Source: Mycolicibacterium sp. MU0050 (GTDB taxonomy: Bacteria; Actinomycetota; Actinomycetes; Mycobacteriales; Mycobacteriaceae). From it: 64,000 bases of DNA. The notes under the pieces are model-generated. The model saw only the letters and a program-made list of their open reading frames with translations, ran no database searches and was not told the DNA's origin. The stretch is taken from NCBI RefSeq assembly GCF_963378085.1, contig NZ_OY726395.1:1860001-1924000 (forward strand), in the 5' to 3' direction. Position 1 is the stretch's first letter, and the number at the start of each line of letters is the position of its first letter. Made by a program: the position numbers and the translations under genes. Positions 9,374-18,374 of this stretch are shown here, in pieces.

Positions 9374-12300
9374 ATGGCGAATCTTTCTGAGCAGTACGGT
9401 TTTCGCGACGACATCGTCGAAGAGTTGGTCAAAGATCTGGTCGGTCCGGGAGACGGGCGCGACGAGGTCATCACAGACCTCCCGCTGGACCGATACATCG
9501 CCGGCGTCCTCTGGCCGGCAGACGACGTGATGCAGGAAGCAGCAGAGCCGGTCAGCGGGGAGTCCGACGAGAACGACACCGGCGACAGTCCGATATCCCA
9601 GGCGCTGATGCGCTACCCCACATCGATGGGTATCACGTTCTCCGTCGATTTGGTGCGAGCCTCATCGATCCAAATCGGCATCACGGCAGCCAAGTACGTC
9701 CCATCGGGCGCCGCCGGCAATGGGGAGCCGCTCGGGTCTCGGCGCCCATCACGGCGGAAGCAGGTCGCAAAGCCGGAGGTATGGACGCGCGACGAGCAGC
9801 TCATCGACCCCATCGACTGGGACATCGCAACGCCGGGAGCGAAGAAGGTAGACGTCATACCCGGCCTTCAGCTCTACGTTTACACCCGTCTGCCGAGGAA
9901 TGGCCGAGTGGCCGTGTCGGTCGCGTTGCGCAACACACAGGTGCCGCCCAAGGGCGAACTGCGCGACAGGTTCGCCTGGTTCCAGGTAGGGGTCGAGGTG
10001 CGGTCGCCCGAGGAGGCCATTGTCGACCGGTCTTCGTACGGCGTGCTCAGTGAGGACCCCGACTTGCGATCAGCCGCATTGCTGTACCGCAACGCGCGGG
10101 TCTTCGCGATCGGCCACGGTTGTGCCGCCACATGGGATCGCGATGGGACGTCTTCTCATGTCGGCCGCGTGGCAACCACTTTCATTCCTCGACAAGAGAT
10201 CTCCAGGGCCAAACCCGGCGGTGTGAGCGCTGAGGTGAACCTGCGAATGTCCTTCCTGGGCAACGCCTCCGACGAGGAGTTGGCTCAGAACCTCGGCCAG
10301 ATGGTCGCAGAGTATCGGGATTGGATCGACCGGCTGAGCGATAGCGTTCAGAACGACACGGCCGATGTCGAGGACGGCCTGAAGGTCGTGGCCGACGAGC
10401 ATGTCGAGCGTGCGCGGACTGCGGCCGAGCGAATACAGAACGGAATCGATCTGATCGTCAGCGATCGCGATGCCGGACGTGCCTTCCGGCTTGCCAACGC
10501 CGCGATGCAGATGCAGCGCGCACGCCAGGACTGGGTCCGAAGCGGCGCGATCGGGCCGGTCGGTGACGGCGCCGAGCAGAGTTGGCGACCATTCCAGATC
10601 GCCTACATCCTCTTGAATCTCCCGGGCCTTGCAGATGCGGACCACGACGACCGTGACATCGCCGACCTCCTGTGGTTCCCCACCGGCGGCGGCAAGACGG
10701 AGGCCTACCTCGGGTTGGTCGCCTTCACGATCTTTCACCGCAGGCTGAAAGACCCCGAGACTCTCGGCGTAGCCGTCATCATGCGATACACCTTGCGCCT
10801 GCTGACGATTCAACAGTTCGAACGCGCCACCATGTTGCTCTGTTCGTTGGAGCGGCTGCGCCAGCGAGAGACCGATCTGGGTGACCGCCCGTTCTCGATC
10901 GGTCTATGGGTCGGCCAGGCCGCCACCCCGAACACATTGGTCGAAGCAAGAAGGTCACTCAATGCCATCGCCGATGGGCGGGAGCTCAACGAGAAGAACC
11001 CGGTGCAGCTGACCCAGTGTCCCTGGTGTGGCCAGGATTTGAACGAGACCCACTATGCCGTGACGAGGGGCCCCGAAGAACGGCTGCGGATCGCGTGTGG
11101 GAACAATGCCTGTGATTTCCGGGACGGCCTGCCGGCCTATGTCGTCGACCAGGACATCTACCGGGTGCGTCCGGAACTGGTCCTGGGCACGGTCGACAAG
11201 TTCGCGCAGATGGCCTGGAACGAGAAGGTTCGAAATCTGTTCGCGCGGGATGGAACCGGTACGCCTCCATCCCTGATCATCCAGGACGAGCTGCATCTGA
11301 TCTCGGGCCCGCTGGGTTCGATCGTCGGACTGTACGAAGCCGCTATCGACGCCGCGTGCGGACAGCTGACCTCCGAAGGCATCATTCGCGGGCGGCCGAA
11401 GGTCATCGCCTCGACGGCGACGATCCGACGCGCCGATCGTCAGATACGCGCCGTGTTCAACCGTCGCGCCGAGCAATTCCCGCCTCCGGGCATCGATCCC
11501 GATCAGTCCTTCTTTGCCGAACCGGCCTCGCGTGATCTCTTCGGTACACGCGAGTACATCGGCGTGATGGCGCCGGGAACCAGTCACGCCACGTTGATGG
11601 TTCGTGTCTACGCCGCCATACTGCAAGCCGCCCACGATCTTTCCGGTGCTCCTGAGGTCAGGGATCCGTATTGGACGCTCCTGGGGTACTTCAACAGCCT
11701 CCGGGTGCTGGGCAGCGCGAATCTTCAAGTGGAAGGCGATGTTCGAGACCGACTTCAACTCGTCGCCCGGCGTAAGCAGGCATCACCTCGCGATCTGAGG
11801 CCGCCGGTCGAGTTGACCAGCCGGGTTCCTTCCGCGGAGATCCCGCGCACGCTGAAAAGCCTCGAGAAGGACGTCTCCTCGGGATCGGCCAATGACGTGG
11901 TGCTGGCCACCAACATGATCTCTGTCGGTGTCGACATCGACAGGCTCGGGCTGATGGCGGTGATGGGACAGCCACAGTCGAGCGCCGAGTACATCCAGGC
12001 CACCAGCCGCGTCGGACGTCAGCACCCGGGTTTGGTCGTCACGATATTCAACTCTGCGCGCTCACGGGACAGATCTCACTACGAGAACTTCGTCCCTTAC
12101 CACCAGGCGCTATACCGCGCAGTCGAAGCGACGAGTGCGACACCGTTTGCCGCCCGTGCGCGTGATCGTGCCCTGCACGGAGTTCTGGTATCGATCGCTC
12201 GCCTCCTGGTCGATGATCTTGCAGCCAATGAGTCGGCACACAAGGCGACGGTTCGTTATGACGAGCTCGCACAGCTGGTGGAGTATCTGGAGCAGCGCGC

Positions 12301-12583
12301 GGAGTGCGTAACGGATCCCGAGGAAGCAGAGGACACCAAGAAACAGCTTGGAGAACTTCTCCAGGTGTGGGCGGAGGCGGCCGAATCCCGTCCGGACCTC
12401 CAATATCGAAACAGCGCCAACAACTATGACGAGTCGCTACTTGTCCCGACCGACGAGGCGTTGACGGACGAGGACATCGAGTATTCGACTCGTGAGACAC
12501 CGTGGCCGACCCTGCAGAGCATGCGGGACGTCGATGCCGAAAGCACGCTCTACCAGATACCCGCAAGGAGGGTGCCACGATGA
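9374..12583 (+). CDS. drmA: DISARM helicase DrmA
   Basis: 1069 residues. Opens with a region typical of DrmA (FRDDIVEELVKDLVGPGDG). The helicase core follows: WFPTGGGKTEAYLG (Lys at about 441), QDELHLISGPLGS (Asp about 638), then MISVGVDIDRLGLMAVMGQ and QATSRVGR at about 875. A four-cysteine cluster (CPWCGQ ... CGNNACDF) lies between the first two motifs, as in the family. In DISARM, DrmA works with DrmB as the core DNA-binding complex restricting incoming phage DNA. Its stop overlaps the drmB start as ATGA, so the pair is translationally coupled. Whether this is DISARM proper or a hybrid is discussed in the findings. Confidence 0.87.
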   Translation: MANLSEQYGFRDDIVEELVKDLVGPGDGRDEVITDLPLDRYIAGVLWPADDVMQEAAEPVSGESDENDTGDSPISQALMRYPTSMGITFSVDLVRASSIQIGITAAKYVPSGAAGNGEPLGSRRPSRRKQVAKPEVWTRDEQLIDPIDWDIATPGAKKVDVIPGLQLYVYTRLPRNGRVAVSVALRNTQVPPKGELRDRFAWFQVGVEVRSPEEAIVDRSSYGVLSEDPDLRSAALLYRNARVFAIGHGCAATWDRDGTSSHVGRVATTFIPRQEISRAKPGGVSAEVNLRMSFLGNASDEELAQNLGQMVAEYRDWIDRLSDSVQNDTADVEDGLKVVADEHVERARTAAERIQNGIDLIVSDRDAGRAFRLANAAMQMQRARQDWVRSGAIGPVGDGAEQSWRPFQIAYILLNLPGLADADHDDRDIADLLWFPTGGGKTEAYLGLVAFTIFHRRLKDPETLGVAVIMRYTLRLLTIQQFERATMLLCSLERLRQRETDLGDRPFSIGLWVGQAATPNTLVEARRSLNAIADGRELNEKNPVQLTQCPWCGQDLNETHYAVTRGPEERLRIACGNNACDFRDGLPAYVVDQDIYRVRPELVLGTVDKFAQMAWNEKVRNLFARDGTGTPPSLIIQDELHLISGPLGSIVGLYEAAIDAACGQLTSEGIIRGRPKVIASTATIRRADRQIRAVFNRRAEQFPPPGIDPDQSFFAEPASRDLFGTREYIGVMAPGTSHATLMVRVYAAILQAAHDLSGAPEVRDPYWTLLGYFNSLRVLGSANLQVEGDVRDRLQLVARRKQASPRDLRPPVELTSRVPSAEIPRTLKSLEKDVSSGSANDVVLATNMISVGVDIDRLGLMAVMGQPQSSAEYIQATSRVGRQHPGLVVTIFNSARSRDRSHYENFVPYHQALYRAVEATSATPFAARARDRALHGVLVSIARLLVDDLAANESAHKATVRYDELAQLVEYLEQRAECVTDPEEAEDTKKQLGELLQVWAEAAESRPDLQYRNSANNYDESLLVPTDEALTDEDIEYSTRETPWPTLQSMRDVDAESTLYQIPARRVPR

Positions 12584-14313
12584 ACGGCGCGAAAGCCCGC
12601 CGCAGCCAACTGCTGAGTACTTACGGCGTCGGCGGACTGTTCCCTGCCGAATCGACCAGCTTCATGATCGCCGGCCTACATGAGTGGAACGTCGATAGAG
12701 CCGAGCACATCTCAGAGCCGCGACTGGCCAGGGCCCTCGGCGTGACCGAACTCAAGGCACCGCCCGCGGGAGGTAGGCGTGACATCCCGGTCATCCGCTA
12801 CCCCTATACCCAGGTGTGTCCCAAATGCCGACGCATCGGTTCACTGGGTGATCTGTCCAAGGACTTGAACGAGGCCAGATGCAAGGTCGACAATGTCGAC
12901 CTGAGTCCGTTCAGGCTCATGGGGGCATGCCGGAACGGTCACGTGAGCGAATTCCCCGTGTTCCGGTGGTTGCACAAGGGGCAGCAGGAACAAGGTGTTG
13001 GCGACGAGCATGTGATGAGGCTCAACGTGCTGGGACGGACCTCATCGCTCGGTGACCTGGTCCTGGAGTGCACGTGCGGCGTCGAGAAGCGCAGCCTCGA
13101 GGGGGCGATCGGCTCGGGGTCACTCATCGATTTCGGCAAGTGCAGAGGATTGCGGCCATGGCTGGGGCTCGAGACGACGGAGACATGCGACGAGTACCCG
13201 CGAGCCGTCCAGCGTGGTGCCTCGAACGTATGGTTCCCTGCCGTGCGGTCCTCGATTTCCATACCGCCCTATTCTGAGGCGCTCGCGAAGTTCGTGGACA
13301 AGCACTGGGAGATGGTCAAGGACCCGGCCGCTGCTATCCCGCCCGTGCTGGCCGGATTGGCTGCGATGTCCAAGGGGCGGTTCAGCGCCGACCAGATCAT
13401 CCGCGAGATCGAACGACGTCGCGGCGAGGACGAAGACGACGAAGAGATCTCAGAGGCCAAACTCCGCGCCGACGAATACAAGGCACTGGTCGAAGGACGT
13501 GAAGAAGAGAGCCTCGACTCGGACTTCGTCTGCCTTCGGCGCGATGTTCCCGATGGGTTCGAGTCCCTGATCACCGATGTGCGGAAGGTGACCAGGCTGC
13601 GAGAAGTGCGTGCGTTGCAAGGATTTACCCGGCTCGACGGCGCCCCGGACCCATCCGGGCCTGCACAGAAGCTGTGCGCGCTCGCGCCCACGCATCTGCA
13701 CTGGTTGCCTGCCATCGAGGTGATCGGTGAAGGGGTGTTCCTCGCGTTTCGCCGGCCCGCACTGGTCGAGTGGGCCGAGAGTGACTTCGCGCAGAAACGA
13801 CTCGGCATCCTGCAGAAGGCCGCAGACCGCGCGGCCGCAGACTACGGGCGTTCGCCGGCACCGGTCGACATCATCAAGGTCGCGATCCACACGCTGTCGC
13901 ACATCATCATCGACCAGTTGTCTCTCGACGCTGGGTACCCGGCTGCCGCCCTGCGAGAAAGACTGTTCGTGGACGACAAGATGGCCGGGCTGCTCGTCTA
14001 CACCGCCAGCTCCGATTCCGCAGGAAGCCTCGGTGGAGTCGCATCCATGGCGGAGACCGAGCACCTCGACGCGGCACTCCGGGAAGGGTTGCAGCGACTG
14101 TCCTGGTGTTCGTCGGATCCTGTGTGCATCGAGTCGTCAGGGTCCGGCACCGACGGGCTGAACCTCGCCGCGTGTCACGCCTGCGTACTTGCGCCGGAGA
14201 CGTCGTGCGAGATGAACAACTCGTTTCTGGACCGGGCGCTGTTGTTCGGCACCCATGACGCGGGTTGTGAGGATGCCGGGTTGTTCAGCGAACTCGTGGA
14301 GAGGGCGCTCTGA
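12580..14313 (+). CDS. drmB: DISARM DUF1998 protein DrmB
   Basis: 577 residues from ATG 12580, which overlaps the drmA stop and has AAGGAG upstream; a longer in-frame start at 12502 lies inside drmA and is unlikely. The N-terminus RRSQLLSTYGVGGLFP is typical of DrmB. Zinc-binding cysteine pairs appear as VCPKCRRIGSLGD, ACRNGHVSEFP and ECTCGVEKRS. The DUF1998/MZB end reads ACHACVLAPETSCEMNNSFLDRALL, the hallmark of the family. It partners DrmA. A short gap leads to the RecD-like gene where many DISARM loci have the PLD nuclease drmC. Confidence 0.9.
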   Translation: MNGAKARRSQLLSTYGVGGLFPAESTSFMIAGLHEWNVDRAEHISEPRLARALGVTELKAPPAGGRRDIPVIRYPYTQVCPKCRRIGSLGDLSKDLNEARCKVDNVDLSPFRLMGACRNGHVSEFPVFRWLHKGQQEQGVGDEHVMRLNVLGRTSSLGDLVLECTCGVEKRSLEGAIGSGSLIDFGKCRGLRPWLGLETTETCDEYPRAVQRGASNVWFPAVRSSISIPPYSEALAKFVDKHWEMVKDPAAAIPPVLAGLAAMSKGRFSADQIIREIERRRGEDEDDEEISEAKLRADEYKALVEGREEESLDSDFVCLRRDVPDGFESLITDVRKVTRLREVRALQGFTRLDGAPDPSGPAQKLCALAPTHLHWLPAIEVIGEGVFLAFRRPALVEWAESDFAQKRLGILQKAADRAAADYGRSPAPVDIIKVAIHTLSHIIIDQLSLDAGYPAAALRERLFVDDKMAGLLVYTASSDSAGSLGGVASMAETEHLDAALREGLQRLSWCSSDPVCIESSGSGTDGLNLAACHACVLAPETSCEMNNSFLDRALLFGTHDAGCEDAGLFSELVERAL

Positions 14314-14364
14314 GAAGTGGGTCGGTAGTACCGATACGTAGGCGCCGAGGAAGGTTGTACGAAC

Positions 14365-17300
14365 GTGACTGGTATCAAGCACCTTTCGATGCGGGTGCCC
14401 TGGCGAGACAGGCCTTGGGACGCGTCCATCTGCAACGACCCGCTCGGCAATTCATCATGTACGTTGCTTGCCAACATCGGACCTAACCGGCAGGACACGT
14501 ACGAAGCGGAGAATGCTGCCGCCAGTACGGACACTCTCGATACCAACCGTTTGCCGTGCCTCAGCGAACGAGGCATGTTCATGTCGCCCATCGGCTACAC
14601 GGTCACGAAAACCCACCCGTTCTCCTGGCATCAGGCATTGAAGGGATCGCTCCGGCCGACCCAGGTCTCTTTGCCGGGTTATGCGTTCGAGGCCATCCCG
14701 TTTCGCTGGCTGAACCGCAAATCGCTCAACGAGGACATCGGTTTCGCCCGCGTGCCGGACTTCAACCCGACAGCGGAAGACGATGTCGACAAGGTACTCG
14801 GATTTCACGACGGCGCGTCCTGGGTCATGGACGGGGGCAACCAGCGCGCTGTCATGGACGAATTCTTCGAACCAGTCGCGCCGGGTGAGTCCCTCGTCTT
14901 CATTTATCTCAAGCATTCGCCGCTGCAGGAGGCGCGCACCGATCGGCTGATTGTCGGCGCCGCCCGCATCACCGGGGTTCAACCGCCGCCGATGTGGAAC
15001 CAAGATGGCAAGCCGCCCTTTGACTCGTGCATGTGGGAAACGGTCGTTGCGCACAGCTTGAGGCCTGACATGACGGACGGTGTGCTGCTCCCATACCAAG
15101 CACTTGTGGGACTTCAAGACCAAGGCGTGGATGTGGACGACGCCCTGGCATGGGCTCCTGAGGGTCGTGCCATCGAATTCAGTTACGTGACAGAGCATCT
15201 CACTGACGACGCTGCCATTGATGCCCTGGCTTCGCTCAGGAGCGCGGCTGAAGGCGCCCGCGCGCTCGGTTTGGAGGTTCCTGATGCTGCGTTTGCTTGG
15301 CTGACCGAGCAAACGGAGCGGCTTTGGGAGCTGCGTGGCCCGGTGCCGGCCCTGGTGGCCGTGCTCGCGTTCCTGCGAGTCGAGCAACCTTACGTTGCCG
15401 CGCGCGCCCTGATGGACGAGGTCGCAGATGCCGTGACCTGGGACGCCCTGCGGGAGCTGCTCGATGGGCGTCGCCCGGTCCCGAGCGTACTCAGCCGTCA
15501 CCTCACCTCGACGGTTCGAAGAATCTGGTCAAAGCTCGCAGTGGAATTGCAGGACGCACTACAACTGCTTTCCGCATTAGACATCAGTCCAGAACAGCTG
15601 GAGATGCTGATGACTGGCGACACCGAGCCGGAATGCTCACCGGAAGAACTGCTCGATAATCCCTACTTTGCGAGTACCTGCACATATGGCACCGAGCTCC
15701 ATGTTCCTTTTCTGACCGTGGATCGAGCACTCTTCCCGCCCACCCACGTCATGTGGTCGCCACCGCTGCCACCGGACGTCCGCATCGATGACCATCTCGA
15801 TCGGCGACGGGTGGAAGCGCTGCTGACAGATGTGTTGGAGCGGCAGGCCATGCAGGGGGACACCCTCCTCCCTGAGCACGAGGCCATCGACTTGGCGAAC
15901 GCCTATGCGCTCAGCCGGCGGCCAAACTTGGCGCACATCGTGCTTGAAGGGCTCGATCTGGACCGCGATGGACTCCTTGATCAGGATGAGTGGTCACCCC
16001 TCACCAGCGTCGACCTTGCCGACGGGTCTCCTGCCATCAAATTGACCAGGTTTGTCGAGGTCGCCGACTTCATCCGCACCTGGGTGAACGAACAGGAATC
16101 CAAGCCGAAACACGGTCAGCTGGACGATGCGCGGGAAGTGCTCGATAAGGCGTTGGCGCGCAACCAGAATGTCGATACCGATGCCGCGTTCGACGAACTC
16201 GAGGACCGTGCTCGGACCGAGAAGGCCGCGGGGCTGAGCGAATTGCATGACGCGGCGATGTCGGTGCTGATCGGGCCTGCGGGCACCGGCAAGACGACCC
16301 TGTTGCGGGCTCTCGTGGAATATCCGGGTGTGGCAGATGGGGGAGTCCTGCTGCTGGCACCCACTGGTAAGGCCCGGGTCCAGCTCGAAACCAAGGTCGG
16401 TCTCCCCGCGAAGACACTCGCCAGTTACCTGGCTTCGTCGCATCGGTACAACGGTGAGTCCGGCCGGTACCTGGTATGGGGCGATCAACAGCCACGTCAG
16501 AGTCATGGCCTCGTTGTCATCGATGAGGCGTCGATGCTCACCGAGGAGATGTTGGCGGCAACGCTGGACGCATTCACGGGGGTTCGGCGCATCGTCTTCG
16601 TCGGGGATCCCCGGCAGCTTCCTCCGATCGGCGCGGGCCGGCCATTCGTCGACCTCGTCGATTCCAAACGCCCGGATTCTTTCGAAGAGTGGACGCACGT
16701 GGGCCCGGGCTATGTCGAGTTGCAAGTGACCCGTCGACAGGTCCCCGAGGGCGGCCACGGTACCCGTCACGATCTGGAACTTGCCGCCTGGTTCGGAGGA
16801 GGCACCCGCGGTGCGGGCGACGAAGCCATATGGTCCGAACTCGCCGACGAACCGAATCGGCCGACGGTTCGTTACGTTCAATGGGGAGACCGAGGTATCG
16901 CGGAGGCTCTGCTCAGTGCGCTGTCTGATGAGTTGCCCTTGGATGCGCATCAGAAACCAGATTGGGCCTTCGCCCTCACGTACGGCGCGACGCTGAAAGA
17001 TCCCTACCTGAACTGGGAGCCAGGTGCCGGCCGGCATGCGGAGGACTGGCAGATCCTCTCCCCGACCCGCTCGCGGGCATTCGGAACAGTCGAACTGAAT
17101 CGACACATCAAACGCACCTACCGAGCAAGCGACACGGAGTTCGGGCAGCGTAATGCCAAGGCGAATATTCCGAAGCCAATCGGCCCGGAGCTGATCGTTC
17201 GTGGCGACAAGGTGATGCAGACCGTCAACAAGAAGCTGAAGGCGTACCCGACCGAAGGGGCGTTGAACTACGTCGCGAACGGTGAGATCGGCGTGGCGAT

Positions 17301-18162
17301 CGGCAGAGTCACGCCCAGCTTCAAACGTAAGAAGGCCAACCTGCCTTTGAACGTGGAATTCTCCTCGCAGCCCGGTTACCAATACGGATACTGGCCGTCG
17401 TCGAGTGAAGATGCGCCACTCGAACTCGCCTGGGCGGTCACCGTGCACAAGTCTCAGGGCTCCGAATTCGACACCACCTTCCTGGTTCTGCCGGCACGGG
17501 CAAATGTGTCACGCGAATTGATGTACACGGCACTGACGAGGCAGAAGAACAAGGTCGTCATCCTGCACGAGGGCACGTTGGCCGATCTTCGCGGACTCGC
17601 CGAGCCGTGGCGCTCGGAAACCGCACGCCGTCTGACCGACCTGTTCACCGCTCCGAATCCGGTGGCCTTGGAGATCCGCGGGGCACGGCGACGCTACGAA
17701 CGGCGGCTCATCCACGTTGCGGCGAACGGTACACCGATGGCGAGCAAGAACGAGGTCATCATCGCCGGGTTGCTTGACCGCTTGGTGCCGGGCCAGTGGA
17801 GTTATGAGGAGCCGTTTCGAGGCACTGATGGCAGAGAAGTACTGCCGGACTTCACGATTCATACCCCGGACGGCCGCAAAGTGTACTGGGAACACGCCGG
17901 AATGCTCGATCGGCCGGACTACGCGGCGAAATGGGAACTCAAGAAATCGTGGTACGCGAACAACGGTGTTCTTCCATTCGACGACGAGCACGCCGGCGAC
18001 ACCGTTTTGATGTGGACCGATGACCTGGCTGGTGCCGATGCACGGTCCTGGCTGGCCATGGCTTCAGATGTGTTCGGCGTGCAGCCGGCCGAGCCTGTAC
18101 CGGGCGGTGGCGTGCGTGAGCGACGTGTAGCCAAGAAGGCGCCGCCCAGGCGAGCTACTTAG
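14365..18162 (+). CDS. RecD-like SF1B helicase fused to a PD-(D/E)XK nuclease
   Basis: 1265 residues from GTG 14365. The first 600 residues are unassigned. The SF1B helicase follows: GPAGTGKTT (Lys about 643), VVIDEASML (Asp about 720), GDPRQLPPIGAG and the UvrD_C_2-type AWAVTVHKSQGSEFDT with ELMYTALTRQKN. The last 150 residues have a restriction-nuclease pattern: NEVII (Glu about 1130), LPDFTI (Asp about 1162) and VYWEHAG (Glu about 1176). It follows drmB by 51 bases. I infer a motor-driven nuclease supplying the cleavage that drmC would otherwise give; no published role is assumed. Confidence 0.82.
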   Translation: MTGIKHLSMRVPWRDRPWDASICNDPLGNSSCTLLANIGPNRQDTYEAENAAASTDTLDTNRLPCLSERGMFMSPIGYTVTKTHPFSWHQALKGSLRPTQVSLPGYAFEAIPFRWLNRKSLNEDIGFARVPDFNPTAEDDVDKVLGFHDGASWVMDGGNQRAVMDEFFEPVAPGESLVFIYLKHSPLQEARTDRLIVGAARITGVQPPPMWNQDGKPPFDSCMWETVVAHSLRPDMTDGVLLPYQALVGLQDQGVDVDDALAWAPEGRAIEFSYVTEHLTDDAAIDALASLRSAAEGARALGLEVPDAAFAWLTEQTERLWELRGPVPALVAVLAFLRVEQPYVAARALMDEVADAVTWDALRELLDGRRPVPSVLSRHLTSTVRRIWSKLAVELQDALQLLSALDISPEQLEMLMTGDTEPECSPEELLDNPYFASTCTYGTELHVPFLTVDRALFPPTHVMWSPPLPPDVRIDDHLDRRRVEALLTDVLERQAMQGDTLLPEHEAIDLANAYALSRRPNLAHIVLEGLDLDRDGLLDQDEWSPLTSVDLADGSPAIKLTRFVEVADFIRTWVNEQESKPKHGQLDDAREVLDKALARNQNVDTDAAFDELEDRARTEKAAGLSELHDAAMSVLIGPAGTGKTTLLRALVEYPGVADGGVLLLAPTGKARVQLETKVGLPAKTLASYLASSHRYNGESGRYLVWGDQQPRQSHGLVVIDEASMLTEEMLAATLDAFTGVRRIVFVGDPRQLPPIGAGRPFVDLVDSKRPDSFEEWTHVGPGYVELQVTRRQVPEGGHGTRHDLELAAWFGGGTRGAGDEAIWSELADEPNRPTVRYVQWGDRGIAEALLSALSDELPLDAHQKPDWAFALTYGATLKDPYLNWEPGAGRHAEDWQILSPTRSRAFGTVELNRHIKRTYRASDTEFGQRNAKANIPKPIGPELIVRGDKVMQTVNKKLKAYPTEGALNYVANGEIGVAIGRVTPSFKRKKANLPLNVEFSSQPGYQYGYWPSSSEDAPLELAWAVTVHKSQGSEFDTTFLVLPARANVSRELMYTALTRQKNKVVILHEGTLADLRGLAEPWRSETARRLTDLFTAPNPVALEIRGARRRYERRLIHVAANGTPMASKNEVIIAGLLDRLVPGQWSYEEPFRGTDGREVLPDFTIHTPDGRKVYWEHAGMLDRPDYAAKWELKKSWYANNGVLPFDDEHAGDTVLMWTDDLAGADARSWLAMASDVFGVQPAEPVPGGGVRERRVAKKAPPRRAT

Positions 18163-18374
18163 GGCACTGGAATGGCGGCGCTGAAGAGATACAGGTTGGT
18201 GGAGCGTTTGTCGGTGGCCCGCGCGAGCCTGAAAGGCTTCCTCGAAAAGGCGAGTAAACCGTCACCGACCACAAGGGGACGTGTCCCTACAACCCGTAGC
18301 CGCGAAACATTTGACAGAGTCACCAACGCCAGACCCACCGAAACACCAGACCAGCATCACGACCCGGAGATCAT

